This document shows, piece after piece, positions 16,954 to 26,718 of a DNA stretch of 64,000 bases (positions within the stretch are counted from its first letter, which is position 1; each line of letters starts with the position of its first letter). The translations under genes were made by a program, and so were the position numbers. Under the pieces are notes generated by a model that saw only the letters and a program-made list of their open reading frames with translations, was not told where the DNA came from and made no database searches. Source of the stretch: CAVYOD01 sp963770045. Lineage in GTDB: Bacteria > Acidobacteriota > Aminicenantia > Aminicenantales > CAVYOD01. The stretch is taken from positions 33,208-97,207 of the forward strand of contig CAVYOD010000033.1 of the NCBI GenBank assembly GCA_963770045.1. Direction: 5' to 3'.

Positions 16954-18438
16954 CTATCGGTCGGCCCAGGCGTGGGCGCTCAGGAAGGCCAGACGGGCGA
17001 TGTCCTCCATAATATCGGGGTTGATCCTGTAAATAGTATCGCCGGTTTTGTGATAAGCGAGATGGGGACCATTGGAGAAGAAGGCCACACAGTTCGCTCC
17101 CTTCAAAAAGAAAGGGGCGAAATCGGAGCTTCTTACTCCGATGTCTCTGATTTCTCCCGTTTGCCTCAGCGTCTTGACAGATTTGTCCGCTTCTTCCAAG
17201 ACTCTCTTGAACTCGGGCGCTTTGACGCTGTAGACGGCCGCCGTTCCGTCACCCTCGCCGTTCATATCGAAGTTGAACATGGCATCCACTCTCTGGAATT
17301 GGGCCGGAACATGCTCGCTAAAGTAGGTCGATCCCTGGAGCCCCATCTCTTCTCCGCCGAAAAGGACGAAGACGACCGAGCGCTTGGGTTGACGGTCCAG
17401 CCTGGAGAAGGCCTCGGCAATCTCCATCACCACCGCGCTGCCGCTGGCATTGTCGTCGGCCCCGGGAAAGAGCAACCCCTGCTGGAGACCGTTGTGGTCG
17501 AAGTGCCCTCCGATGACCAGACAATCTTTCCGGAGCACGGGATCCGATCCTTCGACGTAAGCAGCGACATTGTAACCGATCCCCTGCGGGAAGTGCCTGG
17601 ATTCGATGGCGAAGTTCATTTTGGAGCGGAGGGGGAAGGAGATGGGCCTCTTAAAGGTCAGCAGAGCCTTCTTCAGATCGGTCGAGCTTGTGCCTTTCTC
17701 CTTGAGGATCCTGTCGGCGACTCCGGCGCTGATCATCCCCGGGGTAAATCCCTGAATCCAATCGCCGTTGGGGTTCGAGAGGGGCTCGTCATAAACATAG
17801 AGAAGGCCGAGGGCGCCTTTGTCATGGGCCAATTTCATCCGGGTGCGGTGCTCATCATGATACTGAAAGCGCTTTTCCGCCTCGTCGGGTGTTCCCCGGA
17901 AGCAGAGGACGAATTTCCCCTTGACATCCAGGCCGGCGTAGTCGTCGTAGCCCAGGTCCGGCGCGGAAATGCCCCAGCCCGCGAAGACGAGCTCCGCCGT
18001 AGCCGTGCCGCTGTCGCTGAAGAGGAGGGGAAGATAGTCCTTTTCCGGTTCGAGCTTGATTTCTTCGAAGGAGTCCTCCCCTGGCTTCTGGGGATTCGCA
18101 TTTTCTTTGGGAAGGAGGAGAGCCATTTCGGACCTGTCGATCAGTGTGAACGGCGATGGATAGGCCTGGAGGAAGCCTTCTTTGGTGCTGACCGGCCGGA
18201 GGCCCCAGGCTTTGAATTTGTTTGCGGCCCACTTGGCCGCGGCCGTGTACCCTTCGTCGCCGGTCAGGCGGCCCCGGAACTCCCTCGAGGCCAACGTTTT
18301 CACAAAATTGTAGGCGTCCATACCCTGGATGGACTTCAAGGCCGGTTCCAGTTTCTTGTCGGGTTTCTCGGCCGCGAGCGAAAGCGAAAACAAAATTCCC
18401 AAGGAGAGTATCAAAATGAGACATGACCTGGCGTTCAT
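16954..18438 (-). CDS. M28-family aminopeptidase with PA domain, exported
   Basis: A zinc-dependent peptidase of 494 aa with a signal peptide (ILILSLGILFSLSLAAE). An inserted PA-type domain spans about residues 130-280. The five zinc ligands are visible: GGHFDH, GADDNASG, GGEEMG, FNFDMNG and the terminal YHKTGD. The protein likely trims N-terminal residues from peptides outside the cytoplasm. It is one of two M28 enzymes flanking the amidohydrolase block, the other at 23846-25363 with the same domain order. Confidence 0.92.
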   Translation of the reverse strand: MNARSCLILILSLGILFSLSLAAEKPDKKLEPALKSIQGMDAYNFVKTLASREFRGRLTGDEGYTAAAKWAANKFKAWGLRPVSTKEGFLQAYPSPFTLIDRSEMALLLPKENANPQKPGEDSFEEIKLEPEKDYLPLLFSDSGTATAELVFAGWGISAPDLGYDDYAGLDVKGKFVLCFRGTPDEAEKRFQYHDEHRTRMKLAHDKGALGLLYVYDEPLSNPNGDWIQGFTPGMISAGVADRILKEKGTSSTDLKKALLTFKRPISFPLRSKMNFAIESRHFPQGIGYNVAAYVEGSDPVLRKDCLVIGGHFDHNGLQQGLLFPGADDNASGSAVVMEIAEAFSRLDRQPKRSVVFVLFGGEEMGLQGSTYFSEHVPAQFQRVDAMFNFDMNGEGDGTAAVYSVKAPEFKRVLEEADKSVKTLRQTGEIRDIGVRSSDFAPFFLKGANCVAFFSNGPHLAYHKTGDTIYRINPDIMEDIARLAFLSAHAWADR

Positions 18439-18537
18439 TGGAGCCTCCTGAATATCATCCCATTAACGAGGAATAATAATCATCCTGTCAAAAAATGCAA
18501 ACGGCGCATCCAAAAGTGAGCCGGTGAGCCGCAAGGA

Positions 18538-18756
18538 TTAACCAGAGGTCTTTTTCTGGTTTCTTCTTCGAGCTATCTCTTTTTTTACGTTTTGATGGAG
18601 GACCAGGAAATAATACCCGATGAGCAGGGCGAAGATGAACACAAAGCGGAAGACATTCCCCTGAACGAGGGAAATCAAGCCGTAGACGGCCACGGCGATG
18701 AGCAGAATCAGATGGGCAAGCGCGAAAATTGTGCCGGACTTATTTGCTTTCGACAC
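18538..18756 (-). CDS. Small two-helix membrane protein
   Basis: 72 aa with two hydrophobic helices (about residues 9-30 and 36-53: FALAHLILLIAVAVYGLISL and FVFIFALLIGYYFLVLH), then a basic tail (KKEIARRRNQKK). No family recognised. It overlaps the end of the upstream cyclophilin gene by 17 bases, so the two are co-transcribed and translationally coupled. Confidence 0.6.
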   Translation of the reverse strand: MSKANKSGTIFALAHLILLIAVAVYGLISLVQGNVFRFVFIFALLIGYYFLVLHQNVKKEIARRRNQKKTSG

Positions 18757-19318
18757 GCCGCACCGAAACGATGGTGACGGTTTCGCGAGGCACGTCCCGG
18801 TACATGCCCTTGGTCATGGTGGGTGCTTCGGCGATGGCGTCGACAACCTCCGTTCCGGCCACAACCTTTCCGAAGACACAATAGCCGAAGCCTTCGGCTT
18901 CGTCTTTATGATCCAAGAAGGCGTTATCTTTGTGGTTGATAAAAAACTGGCAGGTGGCGCTGTCGATCTCCCCCGTCCTGGCCATGGCGATCGTGCCCTT
19001 CAGGTTTTTCAGGCCGTTGGCGGCTTCGTTCTTGATCGCCGCCTTGGTGGGCTTCTGGTGCATGTCGGCCGTAAACCCGCCGCCCTGGATCATGAAGCCC
19101 TTGATGACCCGGTGATAGATCGTTCCGTCGTAGAATTTTTCATCGACATAAGATAGGAAATTCTTGACGGTGATCGGCGCTTTATCCGCATAGAGTTCGA
19201 TCGTGATGTCGCCCTTATTGGTTTTCATGACGACCTGGGGATTTGCTGCCTGGGCCATGCTAAAAACCCCGAGCAACACGGCCGCGGCCAAAATTGTGGG
19301 AAGGATCTTTTTGATCAT
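18740..19318 (-). CDS. Cyclophilin-type peptidyl-prolyl isomerase, periplasmic
   Basis: A proline isomerase of 192 aa with a cleavable signal peptide ending AQAA. The cyclophilin core is clear: KTNKGDITIELYADKAPIT, then FYDGTIYHRVIKGFMIQGG (catalytic Arg in YHRV), ATCQFFINHKDNAFLD and GYCVFGKVVAGTEVVDAI. The PpiA-type periplasmic location is inferred from the signal peptide. The neighbouring genes encode exported peptidases and amidohydrolases, which fits a role in folding envelope proteins. Confidence 0.93.
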   Translation of the reverse strand: MIKKILPTILAAAVLLGVFSMAQAANPQVVMKTNKGDITIELYADKAPITVKNFLSYVDEKFYDGTIYHRVIKGFMIQGGGFTADMHQKPTKAAIKNEAANGLKNLKGTIAMARTGEIDSATCQFFINHKDNAFLDHKDEAEGFGYCVFGKVVAGTEVVDAIAEAPTMTKGMYRDVPRETVTIVSVRRVESK

Positions 19319-19362
19319 GGCTTGCTCCTTCAGAGTTTTTCGTCATAGGGAAAAGCAGAATA

Positions 19363-20678
19363 TCAGAAATGAACAGACAAAGCAAACGGCCTCGCCTTGA
19401 ACTTGTTGTAAAGATTTTCCCACCAGTTGGCCATATCGATGTGTCTGCCGTTGATGAAGATGTGCTTGATGTCTGTCCTCATGTCCAGAGGGTCCCCGGC
19501 GGCGATGAGCAGGTCGGCATCTTTCCCGACCTCCAGGCTTCCGAGACGATCGGCCACTCCGAAGATCTTGGCCGGATTGACGGTCAAAGCTCTTATGGCC
19601 GCGTCATGATCGAGGCCGAAGGCGACAGCTTTGGCGGCATGATAGGTCAGGTCCTTTCCCAGCCCAGGGTCATCGCCCGAAGAAAAACAAATCTCGACCC
19701 CCGCCTTGGCGAGCTCGACGACATTCCGGTAGGGAGCATCGTAGCCGTCTTCGGGGTCAGAAGGCCCGGTGTAGAGGCTGTCGATGATGACTGGTATGCC
19801 TGCTTGTTTGATCTTGTCGGCCACCTTGAATCCCTGGGCGCAGCCCCGGAAGATGGCCTTGATCTTCTGGTCCTGGACGAATTTTATAGCCAGCTCGATG
19901 TCCTTGGCTTTTTCAACCGAGATGATAACCGGCAGGGTCCCGTCGAGGACCGGAGCCAGCGCTTCATACTTGGGATTGGAGTCCGGGGGCGTGACCGCCG
20001 GATTCCCGACGGACAGTTTTTTGAGCTGGAGATAGCGGCGGGCTTCGTTGAGGTATTCTTTGATTTTATCGACCAGCTTCGAGGTGACGTCTTCTTTGGT
20101 TTCTTTCTGGGTGCTGACGGCTTCTCCGCTGGGCGGCCGAGGCGTCATGGGGAAGTTGATGAAAGAGGTGGCCACCTCTCGGACGGCCATCTCGGGGAAG
20201 GTCCAGCCGTCCATTTTCACCAGCGCGGAGAGGCCGGGAAAAGTCCCGCCGGCCGGCGCGACCAGCGCGCAGGTCGTGCCGTTGACGCGGCCGGTCCCGA
20301 AATGAACCGAATGGGGGTTGATCGCCCAGGCGACGCGCACTTCCGGGTTCTCTTTGCCGATCTCCCGGTAGTCGACGGTGGCGCCGATGGCTCCAATCTC
20401 TGCTAAACCAAAGTGGCTGTAGCTATCGATGAAACCGGGATAGACGAACATGCCCGCAGCGTCGATGACCTGGGCTCCTTCCGCGGCGGGAACGGTCTTC
20501 CCCAGGGCTTTGATCTTCCCGTTCTCTATGAGCAGGCTTCCCTGGTCGATCTTTTCTCCGGCCACGGGAATGATGGTCGCGTTCTTGATCAAGATCCTCT
20601 GCGGATTATCTTGGGCCGGGAGGATGGCCGCCAGCAGGGAACAGCGGCGACAACAGACATCATGATGATTTTTTTCAT
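19363..20678 (-). CDS. Exported amidohydrolase-like protein 1 (frameshift in signal peptide, HxH lost)
   Basis: The ATG at 20678 starts a signal peptide (MKKIIMMSVVAA). A single indel near 20638 must be corrected to continue into LLAAILPAQDNPQRILIKNA. The mature part is an amidohydrolase/imidazolonepropionase-like barrel of about 405 aa. The first strand, where two metal-binding His occur as HxH, reads PGFIDSYSHFGL, with Tyr for the first His. The C-terminal VGKDADLLIAAGDPLD is typical. It may be catalytically altered or structural. It ends the three-gene run and starts two bases after the middle gene's stop. Confidence 0.8.
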
Positions 20679-20680
20679 GG

Positions 20681-22045
20681 TCAGACCTCCGCTCCCGTTT
20701 TCTTTTCTTTGGAGTTTTCGACTCCGCTTCTTTTTTCTTCTTCGCTTCTTCTGCCTTTCTTCATATCGTCGAGATACTTGGCCCGATCGAAATAGACTTT
20801 TCCATCCACCAATGTCATCTGGCAGACCGTGTAGGAATCGAGCGGGTGCCGGTTGAAGATGGCCAGGTCGGCGTCCTTCCCGGGCTCGATCGTCCCGACG
20901 CGGCCGTCGATCCCCATGATCTTGGCCGGGTTGATGGTGAGCAGCTTGATGGCCTCGGCTTCCGAGAGGCCGCCGAAGCGGACGGTTTTGGCAGCGTCGT
21001 TGAAGAGATGGCGCATCCTCTCAGCGTCATCGGAATTGAGGGCTACCAGCACTCCTCTCTTAGCGGCCAGGGCGGCCGCGTGGGGCATGGTGTTGAAGGC
21101 TTCCCATTTGTAGGCCCAGGCATCAGCGAAAGTGGAGATGGCAACACCGTATTTCACCAGCTCGTTGGCGATGCGATAACCCTCCAGGCCGTGTTCGAAA
21201 CAAACGAGCTTGACCCCGTACTCCTTGCACAGCCGCATGATGGAGAGCATTTCTTCGGATTGATAGGCGTGGCATCGCACCCAGAGTTTGCCCTTGAGAA
21301 TGTCGGCTACCCCTTCGAGGCGGAAGTCTTTTTTGGGCGGGAGGGGCGCCGGGATCTTTCCCTTGCTCTCCTGGCTCGATTTCAGTTTTTTAGCGTAATC
21401 GTCCCAGGCCCTCAGGTAATCTTTGGCCAGCTCGAACTCTCTGCGGATGGACTCTTCAACCCCCATTCGCGACTTGGGGTAGCGGGCTTTCCCGGCAGCC
21501 TGGAAACCCGATTGCTTGGGATTTTCCCCCAGGGCCCACTTGCTGGTCAGGGGAGCGCCCTCGAAGATCAATTCCCGTGCGCTTTTTCCCCAGCGCATCT
21601 TGAGGACGATCCCTTTGCCGCCGATCGGGTTGGCCGATCCGTGCATGGTGTGGATGCTGGTCACGCCTCCGGTCAGCGCATAGTAGATCATGATATCCTC
21701 GGGGTTGATCACGTCCTTGACGTCGACCTCCGAGGTGATGGCGTCTCCCATCTCATTGACGTCGCCCTCGACCGCGATGTGGGAGTGCGAATCGATAATT
21801 CCGGGCATCACCCACTTCCCGTTGAGATCGATGACTTCGGCTTCCGGACCGGCCGCGAGGCTCTTCCCGACCTTGAGAATCTTGTTCCCCTGGATAAGGA
21901 TGTCGCCTCCGGCGATATTCTCGCCGCTGACGGTGATGATGTTCCCGTTTTTGAGAAGAAGCTGTTTCTCGGCTGGCGCTGAGATGGTAGACAGACCCAA
22001 GGCGAGGAGTCCGATTAGCAGTAAAACCTTTGTGTTCATCTTCAT
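20681..22045 (-). CDS. Exported amidohydrolase 2 (intact HxH)
   Basis: 454 aa with signal peptide (VLLLIGLLALGLSTISAPAE). The metal-binding motif is intact: PGIIDSHSHIAV near residue 80. The segments CFEHGLEGYRIANEL and later NSDDAERMRHL supply the further His and Asp expected of metal-dependent amidohydrolases. The C-terminus is rich in Lys/Glu. It is the only one of the three tandem paralogues with a full first metal site. Substrates may be N-acyl peptides or cyclic amides, which sequence cannot decide. Confidence 0.87.
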   Translation of the reverse strand: MKMNTKVLLLIGLLALGLSTISAPAEKQLLLKNGNIITVSGENIAGGDILIQGNKILKVGKSLAAGPEAEVIDLNGKWVMPGIIDSHSHIAVEGDVNEMGDAITSEVDVKDVINPEDIMIYYALTGGVTSIHTMHGSANPIGGKGIVLKMRWGKSARELIFEGAPLTSKWALGENPKQSGFQAAGKARYPKSRMGVEESIRREFELAKDYLRAWDDYAKKLKSSQESKGKIPAPLPPKKDFRLEGVADILKGKLWVRCHAYQSEEMLSIMRLCKEYGVKLVCFEHGLEGYRIANELVKYGVAISTFADAWAYKWEAFNTMPHAAALAAKRGVLVALNSDDAERMRHLFNDAAKTVRFGGLSEAEAIKLLTINPAKIMGIDGRVGTIEPGKDADLAIFNRHPLDSYTVCQMTLVDGKVYFDRAKYLDDMKKGRRSEEEKRSGVENSKEKKTGAEV

Positions 22046-22055
22046 GGCATTGCTC

Positions 22056-23681
22056 CTATCCGGGGATCCGTTTGGCCGTGAACTCCGTGGAACCGGAGCT
22101 CCCCTGGACGACGGTCCCGCGCATCGTATCGCCCGTGACCGTGCCTGAGATGTAGAGGTCGAGCTGTTGTCCGCCGACGGCGATGTTCATCTCAAAGTAG
22201 ACGTCGTTTCCCGAAACCGAGCCGCCGGTGAAATCAAAGACCCCGAACGGCGTCGTCATTTTTCCCGAGAGGGCCGCTTCTTCCTGAGAAAAATCAATCT
22301 TGATGTTCATGCCCATTCCCCCTTCCATGGACAGTTCCCAGCGGCCGGACACATTGACGGTTGGCTTTTCACCCTCTTTGGCTTTGGCCTCTTTGAGGTC
22401 GAACTTTTTTCCATCCACAAAGGCTGTCTTCACTTTTGCATCTTTGACCAGGAGTTCGCCCTCAGCCAAGACGAGGTTGGCGATTTTCCCCGCTTCGAGG
22501 GTTCCCAGGGCCCGATCGACTCCAAAAAAGGAGGCCGGGATTGTGGTCAGCGCGGCCACGGCTTTATCTTTGGGAAGCCCGGCTTCGATCGCCTTGAGAA
22601 TGCCGTCAGAGAATGTCTTGGGGTCGTCTGTCCCGAGAGAAGAGAAGGCAAAGGGGATTCCGGCTTCGGCCAGCTTAGCCGGGTTCTTGGGGTAGATTTC
22701 TTTTTCCGCTTTTTCCCGTTCCTCTTTTCCCTGCTGGGAGAAAAGGCTCGTGCCCGGGGCCTTGAAAGCGACCGTGCAGAGGAGCCGGGCCTTGGCCGCT
22801 TTGAGCTCGGGGATGACCTGGAAGGCCTCGTTGCCCAAGTCGCAGATGAAGAAATTGAGCTTATAGTCTCCGGCCAGCGCGAGCGACCGGCGGATATCGT
22901 GTTGGTTGCGGCAGAAGAAGATGACTGGCTTTTTTCCGGAGACGTAATCGGAGAGAGTCTCATAATAAGAAATATAGGAAGGCCGGCTGAGGCCCTTCAT
23001 CTCCTTGAGCCAGCGGGCCTTGTTCAGTTCAAAAAAGGCGGCATCGGCCAAGACCTGCTTAAGAAACGCGTAGACTCCCATGAGCGAGCTCGGATAAACC
23101 ATCAGGCCGGGGGAATTGAAGCCGATTCCCAGGCAATCGTCCTTGAGGAGCAGCGATTTATTTTTGTCGGCGTCGCCCAGGCAGAAGATCGAAGCCTGGC
23201 CGGTCAGAATCCCCCGATCGGGAATGGCCTGAGCTGCGGTGAAGCCGGACTTGTAATACTTCTCCAAGGTTGCTTTGCCGAGGTTGATAAAATCATAAGC
23301 CCTCAGGTCCGGCGTGATCCCTTTGTCTTTGTCGGTGTATTCGCCGGTGTAGATCTTGGAGGGATCGAACTTTTCTTCAGGGAATTTGAGAAGCGCCTGG
23401 CCCAGGCCGTCCATAAAGCCCGGATAGACGGTGAGTTTGCTGCCGTCGATGACTTCGGCGTCGGGCGGAATTGCGACGTTGGTGCCCACGGCTTCGATGA
23501 GTCCGTTCCGGATGATGAGAGTGCCCTTCTCGATCGGCGGGCCGGCCAGCGTCATGAGTTTCGCATCTTTGATGGCCCAGACCCGGTGAAGGTCGTCTTG
23601 GGAGCTGAGCTGGGAGAAGCAGAGGACGAAGGTGAGCCCCAAGAACAGAAAGAAACCAAGTTTTGGATTCCTACGAGCCAT
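22056..23681 (-). CDS. Exported amidohydrolase-like protein 3 with extra C-terminal beta domain
   Basis: The start is at ATG 23681, preceded by AAAGGAGG, rather than the in-frame ATG at 23744. It is 541 aa with a signal peptide. The barrel's first motif reads YPGFMDGLGQALL, so both His of HxH are missing. The TIM-barrel end GTLEAGKIANLVLAEGELL is normal. The last ~100 residues (from VSGRWELSMEGG) form a beta-rich domain common in Acidobacteriota amidohydrolases. It is probably non-catalytic or a partner of the middle gene product. It leads the three-gene operon. Confidence 0.82.
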   Translation of the reverse strand: MARRNPKLGFFLFLGLTFVLCFSQLSSQDDLHRVWAIKDAKLMTLAGPPIEKGTLIIRNGLIEAVGTNVAIPPDAEVIDGSKLTVYPGFMDGLGQALLKFPEEKFDPSKIYTGEYTDKDKGITPDLRAYDFINLGKATLEKYYKSGFTAAQAIPDRGILTGQASIFCLGDADKNKSLLLKDDCLGIGFNSPGLMVYPSSLMGVYAFLKQVLADAAFFELNKARWLKEMKGLSRPSYISYYETLSDYVSGKKPVIFFCRNQHDIRRSLALAGDYKLNFFICDLGNEAFQVIPELKAAKARLLCTVAFKAPGTSLFSQQGKEEREKAEKEIYPKNPAKLAEAGIPFAFSSLGTDDPKTFSDGILKAIEAGLPKDKAVAALTTIPASFFGVDRALGTLEAGKIANLVLAEGELLVKDAKVKTAFVDGKKFDLKEAKAKEGEKPTVNVSGRWELSMEGGMGMNIKIDFSQEEAALSGKMTTPFGVFDFTGGSVSGNDVYFEMNIAVGGQQLDLYISGTVTGDTMRGTVVQGSSGSTEFTAKRIPG

Positions 23682-23845
23682 TGGACCTCCTTTGGAGGGA
23701 TGAAATTTGGCCTTCGAACAAGTGCCAATTCCGAACACGGTCATACATTTTATATGTAATTACGGAAAAAGCAAAAGAAGAGTTCCATGGGTTGCCCCGG
23801 CCCTTTTTTTCTTATAACATATCGGGAAGATATGAGGAGGCGAAA

Positions 23846-25363
23846 ATGATAAGAAGGAAGTCCTTTTTCTGCCTATTCGTCCTGATTGCGTTTCTGGCCG
23901 CTTTCTCTCTGCCCGCCCAGGAGCAAGCCGCAAAGCTCACCGATGAAGAAAAGATCCTGGAGACATTTCACTCTATTTCCAGCCATCCTCTGCTCGAATA
24001 TGTCCGCGAGCTGAGCTCCGACAAGTACGCCGGGAGATTGACCGGGACTCCCGAATACAAGATGAGCGCCGAATGGGCGGTCTCCTTTTTCAAGAAATGG
24101 GGGATCAAACCGGCCGGCGACCAGGGCACCTATTTTCAGGCCTTTCCTAATCCCTATACCCTTGTTTTCAAGGGCTGTGAGGCCTCGCTGGATTTTCCGG
24201 TAAAAAAGGATGTGATCAAGAAACACTACCGCTACGAGGATGAATTCATTCCCGGCTCGACCTCGGGCTCGGGGGAAGTGACCGCCCCCGTCATCTACGT
24301 CGGCTACGGCATCACGGCTCCCGAGTTGGGCTATGATGAATACAAGGGAATGGACGTCAAAGGCAAGATCGTACTCATGGAAAGGGAAGTCCCTGTCTCG
24401 CCGGACGACAAACCGGAGCTCTTCAAAAAATGGCGCCCCTACTCGTTCCACCAATATAAGCTCGAGAATGCGGTCTCCCACGGTGCCAAGGGGATGCTCT
24501 ACAATTACGGTCCGCTCGCTAACCCCAACAATTCGTACCGGGAGGGCTTTGTCGTCACCCATGTCGGGGATGCCGTGGTCAATGACATTTTCGCCGGAAC
24601 CGACCGGAAGCACGGCGAGGTCATCCAGAAAATCGCCAAGACATTGACGCCTCAGTCGTTCGCCACCGGGAAGATCTTTACCTTGAAGAACCTGACCGAG
24701 CATCATCCGGAAGGCGTCGGCTACAATGTCATCGGTCTCCTCGAGGGTTCGGACCCGAAACTCAAGGATGACGTGATCATCGTCGGGGGGCATCTCGACG
24801 GGCTCGGCCGCTGCTACGAGATCATGCCGGGCGCCAACGACAACAACTCAGCCGTGGCGGTGACGCTCGGCGTCGCCGATGCGCTGGCCAGGTGCGCCGT
24901 CAAGCCCCGCCGTTCCATCCTGTTCATCCTCTTCGGCGCCGAAGAGCAGGCCGTCCACGGCTCTGAGTATTACCTCGAACACCCTGTTGTTCCGCTGGAA
25001 AAAACGATCGGCTTCATCAACATGGACGGAGTCGGCTGCGGAGACAAGCTGAACGCCCTGGCGGCCAAAAACTATCCGGCCTTCTGGGACTTTGTCGACA
25101 GGGCGAACAAAAAGTACGTCCACGACGTCGTCGCCCCTTCCTACTTTGCCAATATCGCCCGGCCACGGCTTGACGCCGCCCGTTTTATGTGGAAGGGTGT
25201 TCCGACAATCTCCTTCAGCGCCTACGGCTCGACGTCTTATTATCACATCACCAAGGACAACATCGATACCATCACCCCGGAGATCCTGGAAGATTTGGCC
25301 CGGCTCCTTTTCGTTTCCGTGCTTGACATGGCCAATGCGCCGACACTCAATTTCAGAAAATAG
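23846..25363 (+). CDS. M28-family aminopeptidase with PA domain, exported
   Basis: 505 aa from ATG 23846, which has AGGAGG six bases upstream. A signal peptide (FLFVLIAFLAAFSLPAQ-type) is followed by a PA-type insertion (about 140-260) and the peptidase core. Zinc ligands are GGHLDG, GANDNNS, GAEEQAVHGS, NMDGVG and the last His in YYHITKDN. The second His of the HxD/HFDH pair differs from the paralogue at 16954-18438. It is transcribed away from the amidohydrolase operon. Confidence 0.9.
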   Translation: MIRRKSFFCLFVLIAFLAAFSLPAQEQAAKLTDEEKILETFHSISSHPLLEYVRELSSDKYAGRLTGTPEYKMSAEWAVSFFKKWGIKPAGDQGTYFQAFPNPYTLVFKGCEASLDFPVKKDVIKKHYRYEDEFIPGSTSGSGEVTAPVIYVGYGITAPELGYDEYKGMDVKGKIVLMEREVPVSPDDKPELFKKWRPYSFHQYKLENAVSHGAKGMLYNYGPLANPNNSYREGFVVTHVGDAVVNDIFAGTDRKHGEVIQKIAKTLTPQSFATGKIFTLKNLTEHHPEGVGYNVIGLLEGSDPKLKDDVIIVGGHLDGLGRCYEIMPGANDNNSAVAVTLGVADALARCAVKPRRSILFILFGAEEQAVHGSEYYLEHPVVPLEKTIGFINMDGVGCGDKLNALAAKNYPAFWDFVDRANKKYVHDVVAPSYFANIARPRLDAARFMWKGVPTISFSAYGSTSYYHITKDNIDTITPEILEDLARLLFVSVLDMANAPTLNFRK

Positions 25364-25365
25364 CC

Positions 25366-25376
25366 GTCTATCTCGT
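25366..25376 (+). repeat. Copy of dispersed 11-mer GTCTATCTCGT (left arm)
   Basis: Two bases after the M28 stop codon. With the inverted copy at 25647-25657 it frames the 270-base spacer between the convergent M28 and GTPase genes. The spacer holds no supported gene. Confidence 0.65.
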
Positions 25377-25646
25377 GAGCCAACTCGAGCTAGTACATAA
25401 CGTCAATAAATCCGAAGCTGATAAGGATGCGCCGGGGCTTGACCAGAACAGGGGTCCAGAGATCAGAAACCAATCCGGACTTCCCTGCGTACGTCATCCT
25501 TCGGCGCCTACCTTGGCTGACCTATCGCGTCCGTATCAGTTGCGGGACGTATAAGCAAGGACGGGGCTGCATATCCTCAGGCTCGTTCACTTCCTTGATC
25601 GACATAGACGAGATGACAAGATAGACCACTGCTACGACGGGCACGT

Positions 25647-25657
25647 ACGAGATAGAC
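25647..25657 (-). repeat. Inverted copy of dispersed 11-mer (right arm)
   Basis: ACGAGATAGAC on the plus strand, i.e. GTCTATCTCGT read in the direction of the GTPase gene and starting immediately after its stop codon. A degenerate relative, GACGAGATGACAAGATAGAC, lies at about 25606-25625. Confidence 0.65.
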
Positions 25658-26647
25658 CTATATATGCAGCTCGACGATATCTCCGTCCTGGAGGACGTGG
25701 TCACGGGTCACCCGCTGCCCCTCAAAACCGTTTTCGTTCCAGATCCGGGCGAAGCTAAAATTCTGGACGAAGTCTTTGTGGACCGCCCGGGCCATGTCCA
25801 GGACCGTGCTTCCCATCTTCAGGGCGAATGGGTCCCGGAGGTCGGCCTTCTTCCCCGGGACTTTGCTGCAGACACGGACAATCTGGAGAAGGACAAAGAC
25901 ATCCTTTCTGAGCTCACCGATTCCGTCACCTGCCTTGGCCGATACAGGAACGACCTTCAAATGGGGGCCATAAAAAACTCTCAGCTCCTCGACGTTCTCG
26001 GCCGCCGAGGGAGTGTCGCTCTTGTTAGCCACGAGCAGGGTCTTCTTCAGAAACGGGAATTTCTCCGGCGGAATAGGATGGTGTTCAGGCACGAGTTCGA
26101 TCTTTTTTTCCCTGAGCCTTGAGATAACTGCCTCCGAGGTCGCCGCGCAATTGGGGTCCGCGAGGTCGGCGACGAAAAGCAGGCCATCGCTGACTTTGAT
26201 GATCTCGGGGAGCCAGGTCTCCATATAATCGGGCGTCATGGGAGGGGTGTCGATGAGTTGGATGCGGATGTTTTCGAAGGGCATCATGAAGGGGGCGGGA
26301 AATCTGGTCGTAAAGGGATAATCGCCCACTTCGACTTCGACCCCGGTCAGAGCCTTGATCAGGGAGGATTTTCCGGCGTTGGGGGGACCCACGACGATGA
26401 CCTGCCCGGCTCCCGATTTTTCGATATGAAAACTCGACCCGCGCCGGGCGACGGCGGGCTGACGCTGCATCTCTTCTTTGAGCTTGGCGACCTTTGTCTT
26501 CATCAGGGCCTGGAGCTTTTCGGTGCCCTTGTGCTTGGGGATCATGGCCAAGAGCTCTTCGTAGATGGCGATCTTCTCCTGGGCGGTCTTAGCGGTTTTG
26601 AGCTTCCGCTCGACCTCAAGGTATTGAGGCGGAAGGTTGGCTGGCAT
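25658..26647 (-). CDS. OBG/DRG-family GTPase with TGS domain
   Basis: A cytoplasmic GTPase of 329 aa from ATG 26647 (CAGGAA upstream; an in-frame start at 26677 lacks support). An N-terminal helical region (about 1-70, Lys/Glu-rich) precedes the G domain. G1 is VVGPPNAGKSSL near 85, G2 is YPFTTRFPAP, G3 is LIDTPPMT and G4 is ANKSDTP. The last ~75 residues form a TGS domain (FALKMGSTVLDMARAVHKDF, ending DGDIVELHI). This DRG-like layout is usually ribosome-associated; the exact role is unknown. Confidence 0.88.
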   Translation of the reverse strand: MPANLPPQYLEVERKLKTAKTAQEKIAIYEELLAMIPKHKGTEKLQALMKTKVAKLKEEMQRQPAVARRGSSFHIEKSGAGQVIVVGPPNAGKSSLIKALTGVEVEVGDYPFTTRFPAPFMMPFENIRIQLIDTPPMTPDYMETWLPEIIKVSDGLLFVADLADPNCAATSEAVISRLREKKIELVPEHHPIPPEKFPFLKKTLLVANKSDTPSAAENVEELRVFYGPHLKVVPVSAKAGDGIGELRKDVFVLLQIVRVCSKVPGKKADLRDPFALKMGSTVLDMARAVHKDFVQNFSFARIWNENGFEGQRVTRDHVLQDGDIVELHI

Positions 26648-26718
26648 GGCTTGTTCCTGACCCGGATTATACCCCAACCCGGCCGGTTTTTCAAAGCCAT
26701 TAACTCTCAGTTATTTTG

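Noticed and set aside
22167..23759. Long rightward open frame (530 codons) opposite the third amidohydrolase
   Set aside because: Mirror of a real GC-rich gene: no ribosome site, no recognisable domain, and the leftward frame has signal peptide and family motifs.
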